Source: Carposina sasakii (taxonomy: Eukaryota > Arthropoda > Insecta > Lepidoptera > Carposinidae). Taken from it: a DNA stretch of 64,000 nucleotides. Every line of letters begins with the position of its first letter. Positions within the stretch are counted from its first letter, which is position 1. The stretch is taken from assembly GCA_014607495.2 (NCBI GenBank), contig CP053152.1, positions 11,577,899 to 11,641,898 of the forward strand, in the 5' to 3' direction. Below are positions 48,909 through 59,466 of the stretch, piece after piece. The notes below the pieces were generated by a model. That model saw only the letters and a list, made by a program, of their open reading frames with translations. It had not been told where the DNA came from and did not search any database. A program made the translations under genes and the position numbers.

Positions 48909-50439
48909 TGTCGATGGCTCATCTTTGCAACAGCTATTTAGGCATAAAAAACTATAAATTCCCCCTAAATCAACCAAAAACAAGCTAAAATAATTCAAAA
49001 TTATGAATAGGCTGACAAGTTCCAGTAACAATGTTCAGGAACTCCAAGTAAATGAAGATACTTAACCTTGTTGCGAAGTTTGATCCAATAAAACAAAGTT
49101 TCAAACAAACGAATGCATTAAAGTCACCAGCAAACTGATCCAATCGTAATATCGCACTTCCAAACACCGAAAGTTAGTATGCATTGACTTTGAAAAGTTG
49201 TCCAAAACTAAGTTGGGTTATGTTTATGAAACTATTCGGATACGGGTGTGTGCTGCCGATACACATGCAAGAACTCGCGCCCGACTCGAGGCATAGTTCG
49301 CTAAGTGGAACAGCTGTAAAACAAAGTAGCGAAGGGTCTAGGAACTTAGTGTGTACGTCGGCAACTCGGCCCCAACACATGTCGTCGGCCGCTGGTCGCA
49401 GACCCATCGGCCTCAAACTTCGACAGTTAACATCGACCAAGACCGCCCGTTTATAAATAAAGTTAAACTAGGTTTAACTAAAGGATGGCGGCTCGATGAT
49501 AACGAACCGGCCCCTCCCGCCGTGCTCGCGCCCGCGTGCAGATAAACTTTTAAAATGACTTTGGAAGCTTTTGAGCTTTTAATCGGTAAAGTTGTACAGA
49601 CAGACAGTTCGGGTACAATCCTTGAACCGCTTGCGCCGGCGACGGCGGCCGCAAAACTTTGTTTTACAGGACTACTTTTCTTCTTGTTTCAAGGTTGGAC
49701 TCTTAAAACAAACTCCGGTTCGACGGAGTTCGTGAACTCGGGCGCCAACAATTTACAAATTTCTCTCTTTCATAACAACTAACTGCCGCTCGGCGCGCGG
49801 CGAAAGTTGTCCTGCGTAGATCTTAATCGCATTGTCTGTTGCGCTCGCGGCGACCAGCTGATTGTGACGACACAGTTTATAGAACTTTTGCTTTAATTTA
49901 TACACAACGAAAAGTCGATTCGCTTTCTGAATGGTCATGGCAGTTGTAATAAACGGAGTGTTTTAAACAGAGAGCCCTCGGACACTTGTGTCGTGACGGG
50001 TGATGCGGACCGTGCGGCGCCCTCGGACGCGTTTATTCAATTTATCTAAGTGACATTGATAGCATCGACTGCGGTTAAAAAAACTCGTCTGCCAAACTGG
50101 GCGTCCCTCGGGCTATACACGAGGAGTTCACGCCTAAAAACAGACAGGTGTTTGCGGCAAACTGCCCTTTTTCCAACACTAATTGTGAAATTTTAATGGC
50201 TTTTTCTAATAGCGAAACAATATATTTAAATGCACGTTTTCTCAATACCATACAGTAGATATCAACGCGTTTTTACGAAAACTTTTTCTGCTAACCCATA
50301 GATCTTCGCAACCAACAAACTAACGCCAAATGGATACTTACACCGTATCTTCTGGGACGCTTACATCTTATTTACCAGAGGCAAATGGATCGTAACATAA
50401 GCTGCAGTATCGGGTATTGCACGTAAATTTTACGTAACT
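48909..50439. promoter_or_regulatory. Repeat-poor, partly GC-rich upstream region of the 50739 start
   Basis: From about 49170 the DNA lacks recognisable repeats and has GC-rich blocks (49480-49550, 49630-49660, 49790-49860, 49980-50040). Overlapping frames on both strands (49174-49456) show no coding motif. Its position just upstream of the 50739 exon suggests promoter-proximal control DNA. This is inference only. Confidence 0.35.
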
Positions 50440-50738
50440 AGGAATAAATAGGTTGCGGTGCGGGGCGGGGCGGCGTGGGAGGGGCATGCGCGCGCAGGCC
50501 CGGCCGGCAGGGCTCCGCTGGCGGCCCCAGAGTCCGTGCCGCACCGCCCGAGCCGCCCGCGTCGCCGGCCGCTCCACTAAAGCATCCACAAACACGTCGA
50601 AACTTTTCCGACGCCTACCGAAAATCGTCGTCAGAAACCCGGACTTAGAAGTGCGCCAGTGCTGTGTTGTATAACGAAGTACATTAGTGTTGTGTTGCAA
50701 CATTTTTAGTGAGTGATGCGTATCCGTACGCTGTAACC
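50440..50738 (+). promoter_or_regulatory. GC-rich promoter and 5' leader
   Basis: A sharp GC-rich island (GTGCGGGGCGGGGCGGCGTGG onward to about 50580) precedes the ATG at 50739. AATAAATAGG at 50442-50451 is a poor TATA candidate; no start site can be fixed from sequence. The leader has an in-frame TAG at 50685-50687, so the 50739 ATG is the first in its frame. It also carries two upstream ORFs: 62 codons (50486-50674), present only if transcription starts upstream of 50486, and six codons (50716-50736). Confidence 0.5.
50716..50736 (+). promoter_or_regulatory. Six-codon upstream ORF ending two bases before the start codon
   Basis: GTG ATG CGT ATC CGT ACG CTG TAA: the ATG has G at -3 and the TAA ends at 50736, with the main ATG at 50739. 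Such a short ORF so close to the start could reduce initiation or act through very short-range reinitiation or leaky scanning. Confidence 0.45.
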
Positions 50739-50764
50739 ATGTCCGCCCTTGTCCGTCAAGTGTG
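50739..50764 (+). CDS. Alternative first coding exon (MSALVRQV-)
   Basis: ATG in AACCATGT context (A at -3) opens MSALVRQV and leaves TG at a near-perfect donor, GTGTG|GTAAGT. Joining to 62740 completes TGG (Trp), then TAPLNAQPTLSLTKR in the frame of the long exon. A stop lies upstream in frame at 50685. The GC-rich island directly upstream suggests its own promoter, so this isoform would skip the exons at 22915 and 46868. The phase agrees with the exon 46868 end (both phase 2), as expected for interchangeable N-terminal exons. Confidence 0.65.
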
Positions 50765-51713
50765 GTAAGTTCACCGTCGACTATTTTCTCTAGCGGCGAA
50801 TAGTTTGACGTACTAGTTTATGCGCTCTGTTAGTGTTTAACGCAACTTTTGTGCGGTTTGTTTTCAGCAGTGTTTACCTACGTCGGTGTACGCAAGAAGT
50901 GTTCGGATAATAAATATATTTAAAAAATCGTTTTTTACGCACAAATCCCACGCTCGAAAAACCATTTCACGAAATGCTTTCAAAATGTTTTAGGCAATTT
51001 AAATCGTAAGACTTTGTGCGGAAAAGTTTGTTAACATTCGTAACAAAGTTAACTAGCAATTTTTATATTATATTTAATTATTTCGGATTTAGGAGGGGCA
51101 GAAACGTGTATACATAAATACTTCCATACGAAAATAAAGTTTATTTTACGATCCAGCCTACTGGTAAATAACTGCGATATTATTTTATACCTATACATGA
51201 ACATTATTCAGAACAACCCGAGATGCATCAATAGAATTTTCGTAACAGTGCTAAAAAAATTCGAATAAAAACTCTTTTCGTATAAATGTGCCCATAAGTA
51301 CGAGCAATATTATTTTGTTAACATCAAAATTATTATGTTCGTAGACCAACTCTGCGTGTAAGCGTTCCTATTTACTGAACTAAAAAAAAATATTCATATT
51401 AAATATAATACAATACATACTATAAGCTACTACAACTATTAAACTACTATTCAATCATTAATAAGATTAACATAATAGGTATAGGTATACTTAAAACTTA
51501 ACTTACATCATACTTTGGTATTTCGTTATAGTATGAAAATCACAGAAATACCAACTCATTTATTTGATACAGGTAAAGGTCATTGAGTCTAAAATAGTTT
51601 TTCAAATTAAAAATCATAAATAGACAACCATAAGCGAAACTATTAATTTAAATATATAACTTTCAACCATGAGCTAACTATAACTCTTTCAAAGTAATAA
51701 ACTAAATATTGCA
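50765..51713. other. Intron DNA, AT-rich
   Basis: This is the start of the 12-kb intron between 50764 and 62740. No exon, repeat pair or RNA gene was seen. Confidence 0.5.
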
Positions 51714-51779
51714 AATCGGCCCTTGGTGCTCTGCCTACCCCGTAAGGGATAAAGGCGTGATTATATGTATGTATGTATT
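51714..51779 (+). mobile_element. SINE 3' fragment with TATG tail
   Basis: ATCGGCCCTTGGTGCTCTGC to GTGATTATATGTATGTATGT is nearly identical to 16233-16301. The 5' part of the element is absent. Confidence 0.7.
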
Positions 51780-52476
51780 ACAAATATATAACTTGACTAA
51801 AGAAACGTTATTTTTCAATTTTTACTGTCTTTGTATTTTAAACAAAAAAGTTAAACACAAACATATTTATTCAAAATAGATCGTTTAATTTTTCATGTAA
51901 TAATTTAAACGGTTCAAAAACTAAAATACTTAACGTAACATGAAACATAGGTGGTTTTCATTAAACGGTTTCCACCTGTCTCGGCCCATCTAGATAACAC
52001 GCATTTGTTTCACCGGAACATTACCCTATCTGATACAACCATCTTTTGAGTGTTATTTCATTATAATAATTAGGAGTATTTAATTAATTTGGGTTAAAAA
52101 AAAAGGGATGTCTACGGCAATTTATTGAGAAATATTTTTACTTTTTAGTTGTAATAGTTTAGGCAGTCATGACCCATTATGGAAAATTATTGTTGTCAGG
52201 TACTACATTATCTTTTAGCGGAGTTAAATGTTCGTAAAATATAAGTTCAAAAATTGGACATCTAATAAGCTCTCACAGAGCTTCTCTTTTTATTGCAATT
52301 ATTTTGCTTATTAAACCCAACTCCGACTATTAAAATCTTTTAAGAAAACTTAATAAAGTTTGATTAAAAAAGAAAAAAGTCAATAGCAAATTATTATCGT
52401 TAGTCAATTTGAAGTTATCTAAACAGACTACCCATACCTATCTACTAGACTACGCAATCGCTTTTCTTTTGTAAGT
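51780..52476. other. AT-rich intron DNA
   Basis: I see no exon, repeat copy or RNA gene here. Confidence 0.5.
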
Positions 52477-52478
52477 TA

Positions 52479-52741
52479 TACAGGGTATATTAAAAGGGGT
52501 ATGGCGAAAAGCTATGTAAATAGCCCACTAAAAGGAACTTATCCACAAAATTTCAGACTCGAAATCAGATGTTTATTTTTCCAGATAGTATGGAGAATTC
52601 CTAAACAACACAGGAATGTTCATACAATCTTCAAAAATAAACATGTGATTTCGAGTCTCCAATTTTGGAAATAGGTTCTCTAATAGTGGGCTATTTACAT
52701 AGCTTTACGCTTAACATACCTTTTCTGTTACGCCCTGTATA
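52479..52741. mobile_element. MITE family C, copy 2 (near-palindrome)
   Basis: The ends are TACAGGGTATATTAAAAGGG and TTCTGTTACGCCCTGTA with flanking TA. The arms GGCGAAAAGCTATGTAAATA and ACTCGAAATCAGATGTTTAT are mirrored on the right. The central portion is inverted relative to the copy at 43407-43666, meaning opposite orientation or an internal flip. Confidence 0.8.
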
Positions 52742-53169
52742 ATCAGCGTACGGATTTATTGCCACTTCACCCATTGAAAAATAATTTAGATAGGTAACAG
52801 TTAAAGAAAGTAAAAGTTTATACATCAAATTCTGCACATATTAAATCAAAGGAAACGTGTAATTGTTTCCGTTCTAGGTACCAGTTACCACCTACTGTCT
52901 TATCTGATTGACTTCTCCCTCTAACCCTCTAACTATCCTCTAACTCACACGATACGGAAGTTAACACTGTAATACCAGAGTTTTTATATCATGAATAATC
53001 ATGTAAGAATACTTTATAAACTATGTTAAAAAATTGTACTCTAGTATTATTTTTGTAACTTGCAAAACATACGAATACATTCCAATCAAATCTATACATA
53101 TAATAAAAATGTAACGGATCGCTGTTTGTACATGGAAGATATATGAGAAAAAATATATAGGAGACCTTT
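52742..53169. other. AT-rich intron DNA
   Basis: No supported feature. The 66-codon minus-strand frame at 52989-53189 overlaps the start of the next repeat and is chance. Confidence 0.45.
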
Positions 53170-53421
53170 ATCAACGCAATAGAACCCAAAACGATGATTT
53201 TTGGAATTTTTGTCGGTTTGTCTGTTTGTCTGTGCGTTTGTGCATGCTAATCTCAAACGGCTGAACCGATTTCGATGCAGTTTTCAGGAATATATTGTGA
53301 CAGGTCCCACTTAACATATAGGCTACTTTTTATCCCGGGAAAATGTTTTTATCCCGGATAATTTCGACATTTTGTTTTTTCTGTAGTCCACGCGGACGGA
53401 GTCGCGGGCGTGCACTAGTTA
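53170..53421 (+). mobile_element. LINE 3'-end-like fragment
   Basis: GTCGGTTTGTCTGTTTGTCT, CGGCTGAACCGATTTCGATG, ATAGGCTACTTTTTATCCCG, GTAGTCCACGCGGACGGAGT then CGCGGGCGTGCACTAG. Same word order as 36488-36681. Confidence 0.65.
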
Positions 53422-54104
53422 TTATTATATATTTTCTCTCCGCTGTAATTTTTAATAAGTATACATTCTATTTAAAATGCAACCATTATACATATTAATC
53501 TAGAAATCAATGGTTGTAAAGTAGATACCTACTTTCTAAGTATTTCTAATTCTACTTTTGCCTATCGACTTTCAGCCTATCCTAAATAGCAATAAACGGT
53601 TCAATATGCTGGTCGTAGCGCAAATTGTTTCATACTTACTATTAGTCAAATTACGTCAAAAATACGATAGTTTGATTGATGTATTTAAACGAAAAGTAAG
53701 CTTAACTACTGATCAAGCAATTTGCCTTAAGAGCAATAACTTAATATAATAAATAAAATAAAAATCTTCATTCATATTTCACGACCGAAATCCGAGTAAT
53801 AATCACAAGCTCTTTTACTACAAAAAAACCGTGTGAACCTACAAATAACGAGCACTAAACCTTTGGGAAAATAGCGGAAAATGTTTTATTCACTGCAGCG
53901 TAGAGGTGAAAGTGTAACGGTAAATAAAAACATAGACTCATACACGGGCCGGGTCCGCACGAGGGCCGATACACGACGCGATAACCCTCGGCGAATTGCC
54001 GGATAGGGTTGTCGCAAGGATTTTATTAATTGTGTGCTCATATTTTCATTGAAAATGTTAGTTGCTCGAAATATTACGTATCATATTATGATTATTCTAA
54101 AATA
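53422..54104. other. Intron DNA
   Basis: No supported gene. 53930-54010 is a small GC-rich patch (CGGGCCGGGTCCGCACGAGG) without further context. Confidence 0.4.
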
Positions 54105-54503
54105 TACTGGGTGTAAAAAGACAACTTTGTTCTTTTAATACCTCGTATTCTTTGTAACATCACGATCATTTTTTTCTATGGAAGCACCCCTGGGAAACCA
54201 CGGGTTCCCAAAATATTGAGGTCCAAAGTTACATTAATATTATCATTTTTTTTTACATAAATCCATCTGAAATCGGTTAACAGACATTTTTTTCAAAGAT
54301 ACCATGTCAAAATGTTATAATGTTAGTTTTGTAGGTACATTTGTACTTTGAGCATCAAACGAATACATTGCTTGCAATAAAATGACAGTATTTTTAATAA
54401 TTTTTTGTCGTTTCCCAGGGTTGGTTCCATAGAAGAAAATGATCGTAACCTTACAAAGAATACGAGGTATTAAAAAAACATCGTTGTCTTTTTACACCCT
54501 GTA
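54105..54503. mobile_element. MITE family B, copy 2
   Basis: The ends are TACTGGGTGTAAAAAGACAA and, inverted, TACAGGGTGTAAAAAGACAA. Inverted arms continue through AATACCTCGTATTCTTTGTAA, ACGATCATTTT, TCTATGGAA and CCTGGGAAAC, about 100 bases per side. It matches the copy at 33053-33459 throughout. Confidence 0.85.
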
Positions 54504-54509
54504 TAGATA

Positions 54510-55182
54510 CAGTCAAAACTGTTTACGACGATATCGTTTAGAATAACATACTGGTTATATCGACCAAAATCAAAGGTCCCGGCTGAATTCTATTGGATCA
54601 CCTTATAAAAAACACTGCTTTTTACGACATTGCTTATTACAACATATCTCTCTAAGCGACTTAATTTAACACATATTTTCCGAGAATTATATGTGTTAGA
54701 ACGACGTGCAGCTGTATTGTAAACTTTTTAATAGATAACAGTATCCACATCTTGCACACTAAGTAGTCGCAAAAGTAAACAAAAACGTGTCGAGTTTAGG
54801 GTCTATTGTAATTCTCAGAAAAAAAATACGTGTATGCAGTATAATCGAAGCCCAAAGCCCGCTTTCTCATTTCTCTTTAGTCAGTCTGTTTGTTAACTAC
54901 TTATCTGAACACAAGGTGCACCAAAACATATTGTTGAGTTATTCGTGAAACTTTTAAGATGTCAAAAAAAGAAAACAAATTACTATAGAAGAAAAATCGC
55001 GTATTATATCAATAGTGGAATACCAAACAAAGACATTTAATGCATGAATATATAGGTATTAATCACACAGTCAATAAAAGATATTAGGTACTTAATAAAA
55101 ACGTCATTGACTGTTACGACTATCGGTTTTTACGACCAAATATGAGTAGTCCCTTCGATGTCGTTATAACAGATTTTGACTG
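54510..55182 (+). mobile_element. Pogo/Tigger-like transposon relic
   Basis: The ends CAGTCAAAACTGTTTACGAC and, inverted, CAGTCAAAATCTGTTATAACG are flanked by TA. Near the middle (ATG at 54959) a short frame starts MSKK and, after a one-base frameshift, reads KQITIEEKSRIISIVE, which fits the start of the helix-turn-helix region of pogo/Tigger (CENP-B-like) transposases. The DDE catalytic part is missing: only about 140 bases separate this motif from the right end. It is therefore an internally deleted, broken copy. It abuts the MITE ending at 54503, seven bases away. Confidence 0.75.
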
Positions 55183-55184
55183 TA

Positions 55185-55802
55185 TACTATTAATTATCCA
55201 AAATAATATAATTGATAAACAGATTTAATGAGAATAACAACAAATCATAATTATTAATTTTGCAAGCCAAGTGAAGCCAGAGAAACATTATAACACCAAT
55301 ACGTGCAAGAGCAAATAGGATATTTGACTTGTAATAAGTTCTTGTCTTCTGAGTCCCTGTAAATATGTGAATTATCTTTCTCAAGGCAATAATATCTTTC
55401 CAAGAGACGTCCCGTGCAATTCCCTCCGTTATATGCAATAAATGCTACCACACATGTCTGTAGACTATTAGTAGGTACTCAACCTGAGTAAAATTTATTT
55501 CGTAGGTAATTTTTATATTTTTACGAGGGTATAATAACGTACAATCACATTCAAAAAGAAGATAATGAGTGATTGGTGAGCTAAAACTATTAAAAAGAAA
55601 TATACATGCAAACAGGTTTGTCCAGAACATACTCCGGAAGCAGCATTGCATACCCCGAAACTCTAATTAATAGGTAGCATACAAAAACTACTATGTCAGG
55701 CTTCAACCCTCAATAAATGTTCATACTTAATCAACTTAGTTATATGACAATTTTTTCAGTAATATGATAGAAAAACTAATATAATAGATTAACAGAAATT
55801 GT
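55185..55802. other. AT-rich intron DNA
   Basis: Overlapping minus-strand frames of 65-82 codons (55190-55651) have no motif or splice signal; I treat them as chance. Confidence 0.4.
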
Positions 55803-56181
55803 TATACAGGATGTTTTTTCGTTGCCACCCTTAACGTAGGGTACGTACTCTATACATCAAATAAAGTAAGTTTATGCAAAAAAAATGCTGGGATTTTTTT
55901 TTATATTTGTTTTTAATTACTGATCGGGTGAAATTTATAGTGTCCAGTGTTTATGCTAATTTTTTCATAGACAGATATTAATTATTTCTCGTGAAAAAAA
56001 CTTGTTACACGCGTCAATGTGCATATATGCAGAAAAACGCAGTCTATTTACTCAACTTTGGACCCTAATATTTTGGAAACCAGATACTTCCCAGGTATGC
56101 TTCCATGGAGAAAAATGATCGTGATGATGAGGAGATTCCGTAGTTTTCGGGAACGTTGACGACCAAAAATCACCCTTTATA
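55803..56181 (-). mobile_element. MITE family A, inverted copy
   Basis: Reverse-orientation copy of 2801-3168, running from TATACAGGATGTTTTTTCGT to AACGTTGACGACCAAAAATC then ACCCTTTATA. TA is at both ends. The interior, including AGTGTCCAGTGTTTATGCTA and ATTCCGTAGTTTTCGGGAAC, matches both other copies. Confidence 0.8.
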
Positions 56182-57371
56182 TTTTAAATTGACATCCAGT
56201 TTAATCTAGAGTGAATATTTGATAAACATTTGTGGAACTTTTGGTAAATCCGCCGAACCCACCGTTTGCTCATCAAACTTAACGTTGCATAGCATTGGAC
56301 ATTTCGGTTGGCCCATGACACCATACGAGTAGATGGTTGTTAAGAATATCTGCCGGGTTACATCCGCGATATAAGCAGTCTGCGGGGTTGACAGTTCCAC
56401 CAACATGAGACCATTACAATCAGTAGTTATATTGTTTATAACACTTACCCTATTAGATACATATGCAGGTAAGTTTGCCTTTTCTGATTGTAGCCAACAA
56501 AGTACTACTTTTGAATCAGTAAATAATATTTCCAGTCGAACTTAATAATAATTAGAATAATACAATAATATGTGGGTACATTTTTATTGCTTCAAAGAAA
56601 ATGTTAATACAAAACTGTAATTGATGATACCATGAGCCATAGGTAGTATTTTTAATTAATTTTAGAGTCAAATTATTTGTTAAATAAACTAAAAAAATAT
56701 CAAAAATAGTTAAATAAATATTTTAATTAAGGTAAAATAAACGTTTGTAAAACGCGTTTAAATGACATGTACCTTCGTAATACAATAATAATTGTAAAAT
56801 TATAAAACATTCCCTAAAAACAGCAGCATCTCATGCACTATACTTTTATAGTCATTTTCAACCCTAGCCCGCATTCAGCTAGGGTTGCGAGTTTACAATG
56901 CATCGCGCAAACCTACCATTACCCCAATTATTTTTAAACTATTGCGATATCGATTTTGCACTCACATGTTCTTAGTTTCGTGCCTCGAAAATCGATATAA
57001 TTCTGACCCTCTTCATTTTAAAGTAGGGGCTGCAGTATTGTTTTTATTATAAAACATTAGGCACAAAGTGTAAAATTTGATAATAGCTACGATTATAGAT
57101 ATTTCTGAATCTATCTTTAAAATTTTTTGTAACTTAGATAAACTGGAACATAAAAACATCTTAATAATACAGTAGAAAGTGGATAAATGAGCTTTTTCAC
57201 GTCTTCGATTAACGAAGTCGTTTATGAATAATAGTAATGTGCGACAAAATACCGACCGACCCTTGAAATAGAAAAACTGATAATACTACGATCAGCAAAT
57301 ATTAAACAGTGATCAATATATTTAAATAAATATCATGTTTAATTCCGTTTTTATAGTGTCGAAGGTTCAGT
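56182..57371. other. AT-rich intron DNA
   Basis: No exon, RNA gene or repeat pair was seen. 56210-56410 is slightly GC-richer with a 66-codon minus-strand frame that has no support. Confidence 0.45.
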
Positions 57372-57655
57372 TTAAGGACCGATTCTCCAATGGCCAGATA
57401 GCCCATCTGAAGGATGAAGTTGATGATGTCTCTATATTGATCAAGTTTAGAGAAAGACAGAGATTATTACATTTATCCTTCAGATAGGTTATCTGAAAAA
57501 AAATGGGCAAATCATACTTTTAATAATGATTCGTGTTATCGTATTCGTCTTATTTATATATAGGTAGGTATTTATTCACTTGCCCATTACGATGTCAAAA
57601 CAAAACCAGTTAACTTTTAATTTATATGTAATTGTTTTAAATCAAACGTGTACAA

Positions 57656-57763
57656 TGGGGTAAGCACGAACCTCTTGATAGTCCGTAACGTCAAACTGTC
57701 AAATCACATAGATTTTGCTAGCGAGTCGCTAGCGTTACGCCGCGTAAAAAGGTGCTTACCCTA
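57656..57763. repeat. Secondary inverted repeat inside the left arm
   Basis: GGGGTAAGCACGAACCTCTT at the left and AAAAAGGTGCTTACCCT at the right pair with each other, and GCTAGCGAGTCGCTAGC between them is another hairpin. The matching place in the right arm (58522-58555) has only one such motif, so the left arm gained, or the right arm lost, about 75 bases. Confidence 0.6.
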
Positions 57764-58795
57764 CAGATGTAAAAGATCAGTTACATGTCGCAACCTTATT
57801 GCCTAAAGGCCAATTGTTTAACCACTAATTAAGTTCACTATTAGTTAACAACGTCTGTCAAGCTATAGTATTTTTGAGGTATTTTGTCTAGTAGTGAACT
57901 TGACTAATTATAAAAAAAATTGCTCTTAGTAGGTACGCCCCTAAATTCCTTAGTGGACTTTTACCACATGCACGGAAGGAGTTTCAGCTGAAATATTTTA
58001 GTGAAGCCCCGCAGCAGCATATCACACGCGTATCTATATAATTTTTAACATCGGGTCAGTGTTGTGACGTCACACCCTAGTTACTTGTATGCACGCAAAA
58101 GAACTTTTCCTTAGTATTCATATTAAATGTTGCATTTACAAATAAGATCATATAAAAGTTGAATTAAAAAATAATAATTATGTATTTATATAAATTATTA
58201 AGTAGATAATAACCTAATATACCAATAAGGTTTTATCAAAATTAGTGATTTTTCACTATTTCGGAGTTGGTCCCATGGTAAAAGAAAATCACTAATTTTT
58301 ATCCTTCCGTGCATGTGGTAAAAGTCCACTGAGGAATTTAGGGGCGCACCTACTAAGAGCAAATTTTTTTATCATTAGTCAAGTTCAGTACTAGTTAAAA
58401 TACATCAAAAATACTATAGCTTGACAGATGTTTTTAACTATTAGTAAACTTAATTAGTGGTTAAACAATTCGCCTTTAGGCTATAAGGTTACGACATCTC
58501 ACTGATATTTTTTCATATGTGGGCTAAGCACGAACCTTTTACGCGGCGTAATTACCTATAAATAAAAAACAATTACCTATAAATTAAAAGTTAACTGGTT
58601 TTGTTTTGACATCGTAATGGGTAATTTAATAAAAAATACCTATATATAAATAAGACAAATACGATAACACTAATCATTATTAAAAGTATGATTTGCCCAT
58701 TTTTTTCAGATAACCTATCTGAACGATAAATGTAATAATTTATGTCCTTCTCTAAACTTGATCAATATAGAGACATCATCAACTTTATCTTTCAG

Positions 58796-59421
58796 ACTAG
58801 CTGTTGCCCGCGACTTCGTCCGCGTCAACAAACAGAATAAAATATTTTAAAGTACTTCTGCGTAAATTATATTTTTTGTTTTATTTTCTTGTGGCAGAAG
58901 AACATACTGAAAATCTTGACAACGCGACATATAATTGGCCGTGTGAAAAGCAATCTTGACGTAAGTCAATCCAACGTGTTTAAACGTTTGCCCCTGTGAT
59001 TTATTAATTGTTACAGCAAAAGATAACTTAACAGTTGAACTTTTAAAATGTTGAATAATAAGACGGTATTTTCATATCTCTCAAAAGCTATTAATGCATC
59101 ATATCTAGACCTTCAATTTTATTACGTTATTAGAAAGTGCTTATCATGCTTTTTCCTAAGACGGTATTTTCATATCTCTCAAAGTTTACTGCTAATCTGA
59201 AGTCTAGATAATTTCTATGTATTCTTTCATACATATTTTTTGGATAACTTGAACCGTTTACGCAGCGCACGCAACGGAAGTCTCTCTCCACAATTCTTCG
59301 ATCTGTGATGATAATATAAAGCCTGCCTCGATAAATGGACATCCAACACAAAAATAATTTTTTAATTCGACCCAGTAGTTCCGGAGATTAGCGCGTTCAA
59401 TCAAACAAACAAACAAACAAA
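58796..59421 (+). mobile_element. Retroelement (LINE 3'-end type) nested in the foldback arm
   Basis: It starts ACTAGCTGTTGCCCGCGACT then TCGTCCGCGTC and ends in CAAACAAACAAACAAACAAA. The 7-base CTTTCAG occurs on both sides (58789-58795 and 59422-59428), a target-site duplication, and deleting the insert restores the arm. The head sequence and tail type suggest an RTE-like element; the 626 bases hold no intact reverse transcriptase. Confidence 0.8.
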
Positions 59422-59466
59422 CTTTCAGCAGATGGGCTATCTGACCATTGGAGATGCGGTCCTTAA

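Larger units (their letters stand above)
57376..59462. mobile_element. 2.1-kb foldback element with about 600-base inverted arms
   Basis: Left arm 57376-57980 and right arm 58302-59462 (interrupted) are inverted copies around a 321-base centre. The outer ends are GGACCGATTCTCCAATGGCC and, inverted, GGACCGCATCTCCAATGGTC; both are flanked by TTAA. Inner ends are TCCTTCCGTGCATGTGGTAA and its complement. The right arm carries an inserted retroelement (58796-59421), and the left arm has an extra hairpin-forming block (57656-57763). TTAA targets are known for piggyBac-like elements, but the ends do not resemble the piggyBac ends I know; no transposase is encoded. Diverged arm relatives may be at 16351, 30340 and 36682. 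Confidence 0.8.

Noticed and set aside
49174..49545. Three overlapping frames of 64-90 codons on both strands
   Set aside because: No family resemblance or splice signals; the region fits promoter-proximal non-coding DNA better.
50368..50703. 111-codon minus-strand frame across the promoter
   Set aside because: Arg/Pro/Ala-rich translation of the GC-rich island; an antisense by-product of base composition.
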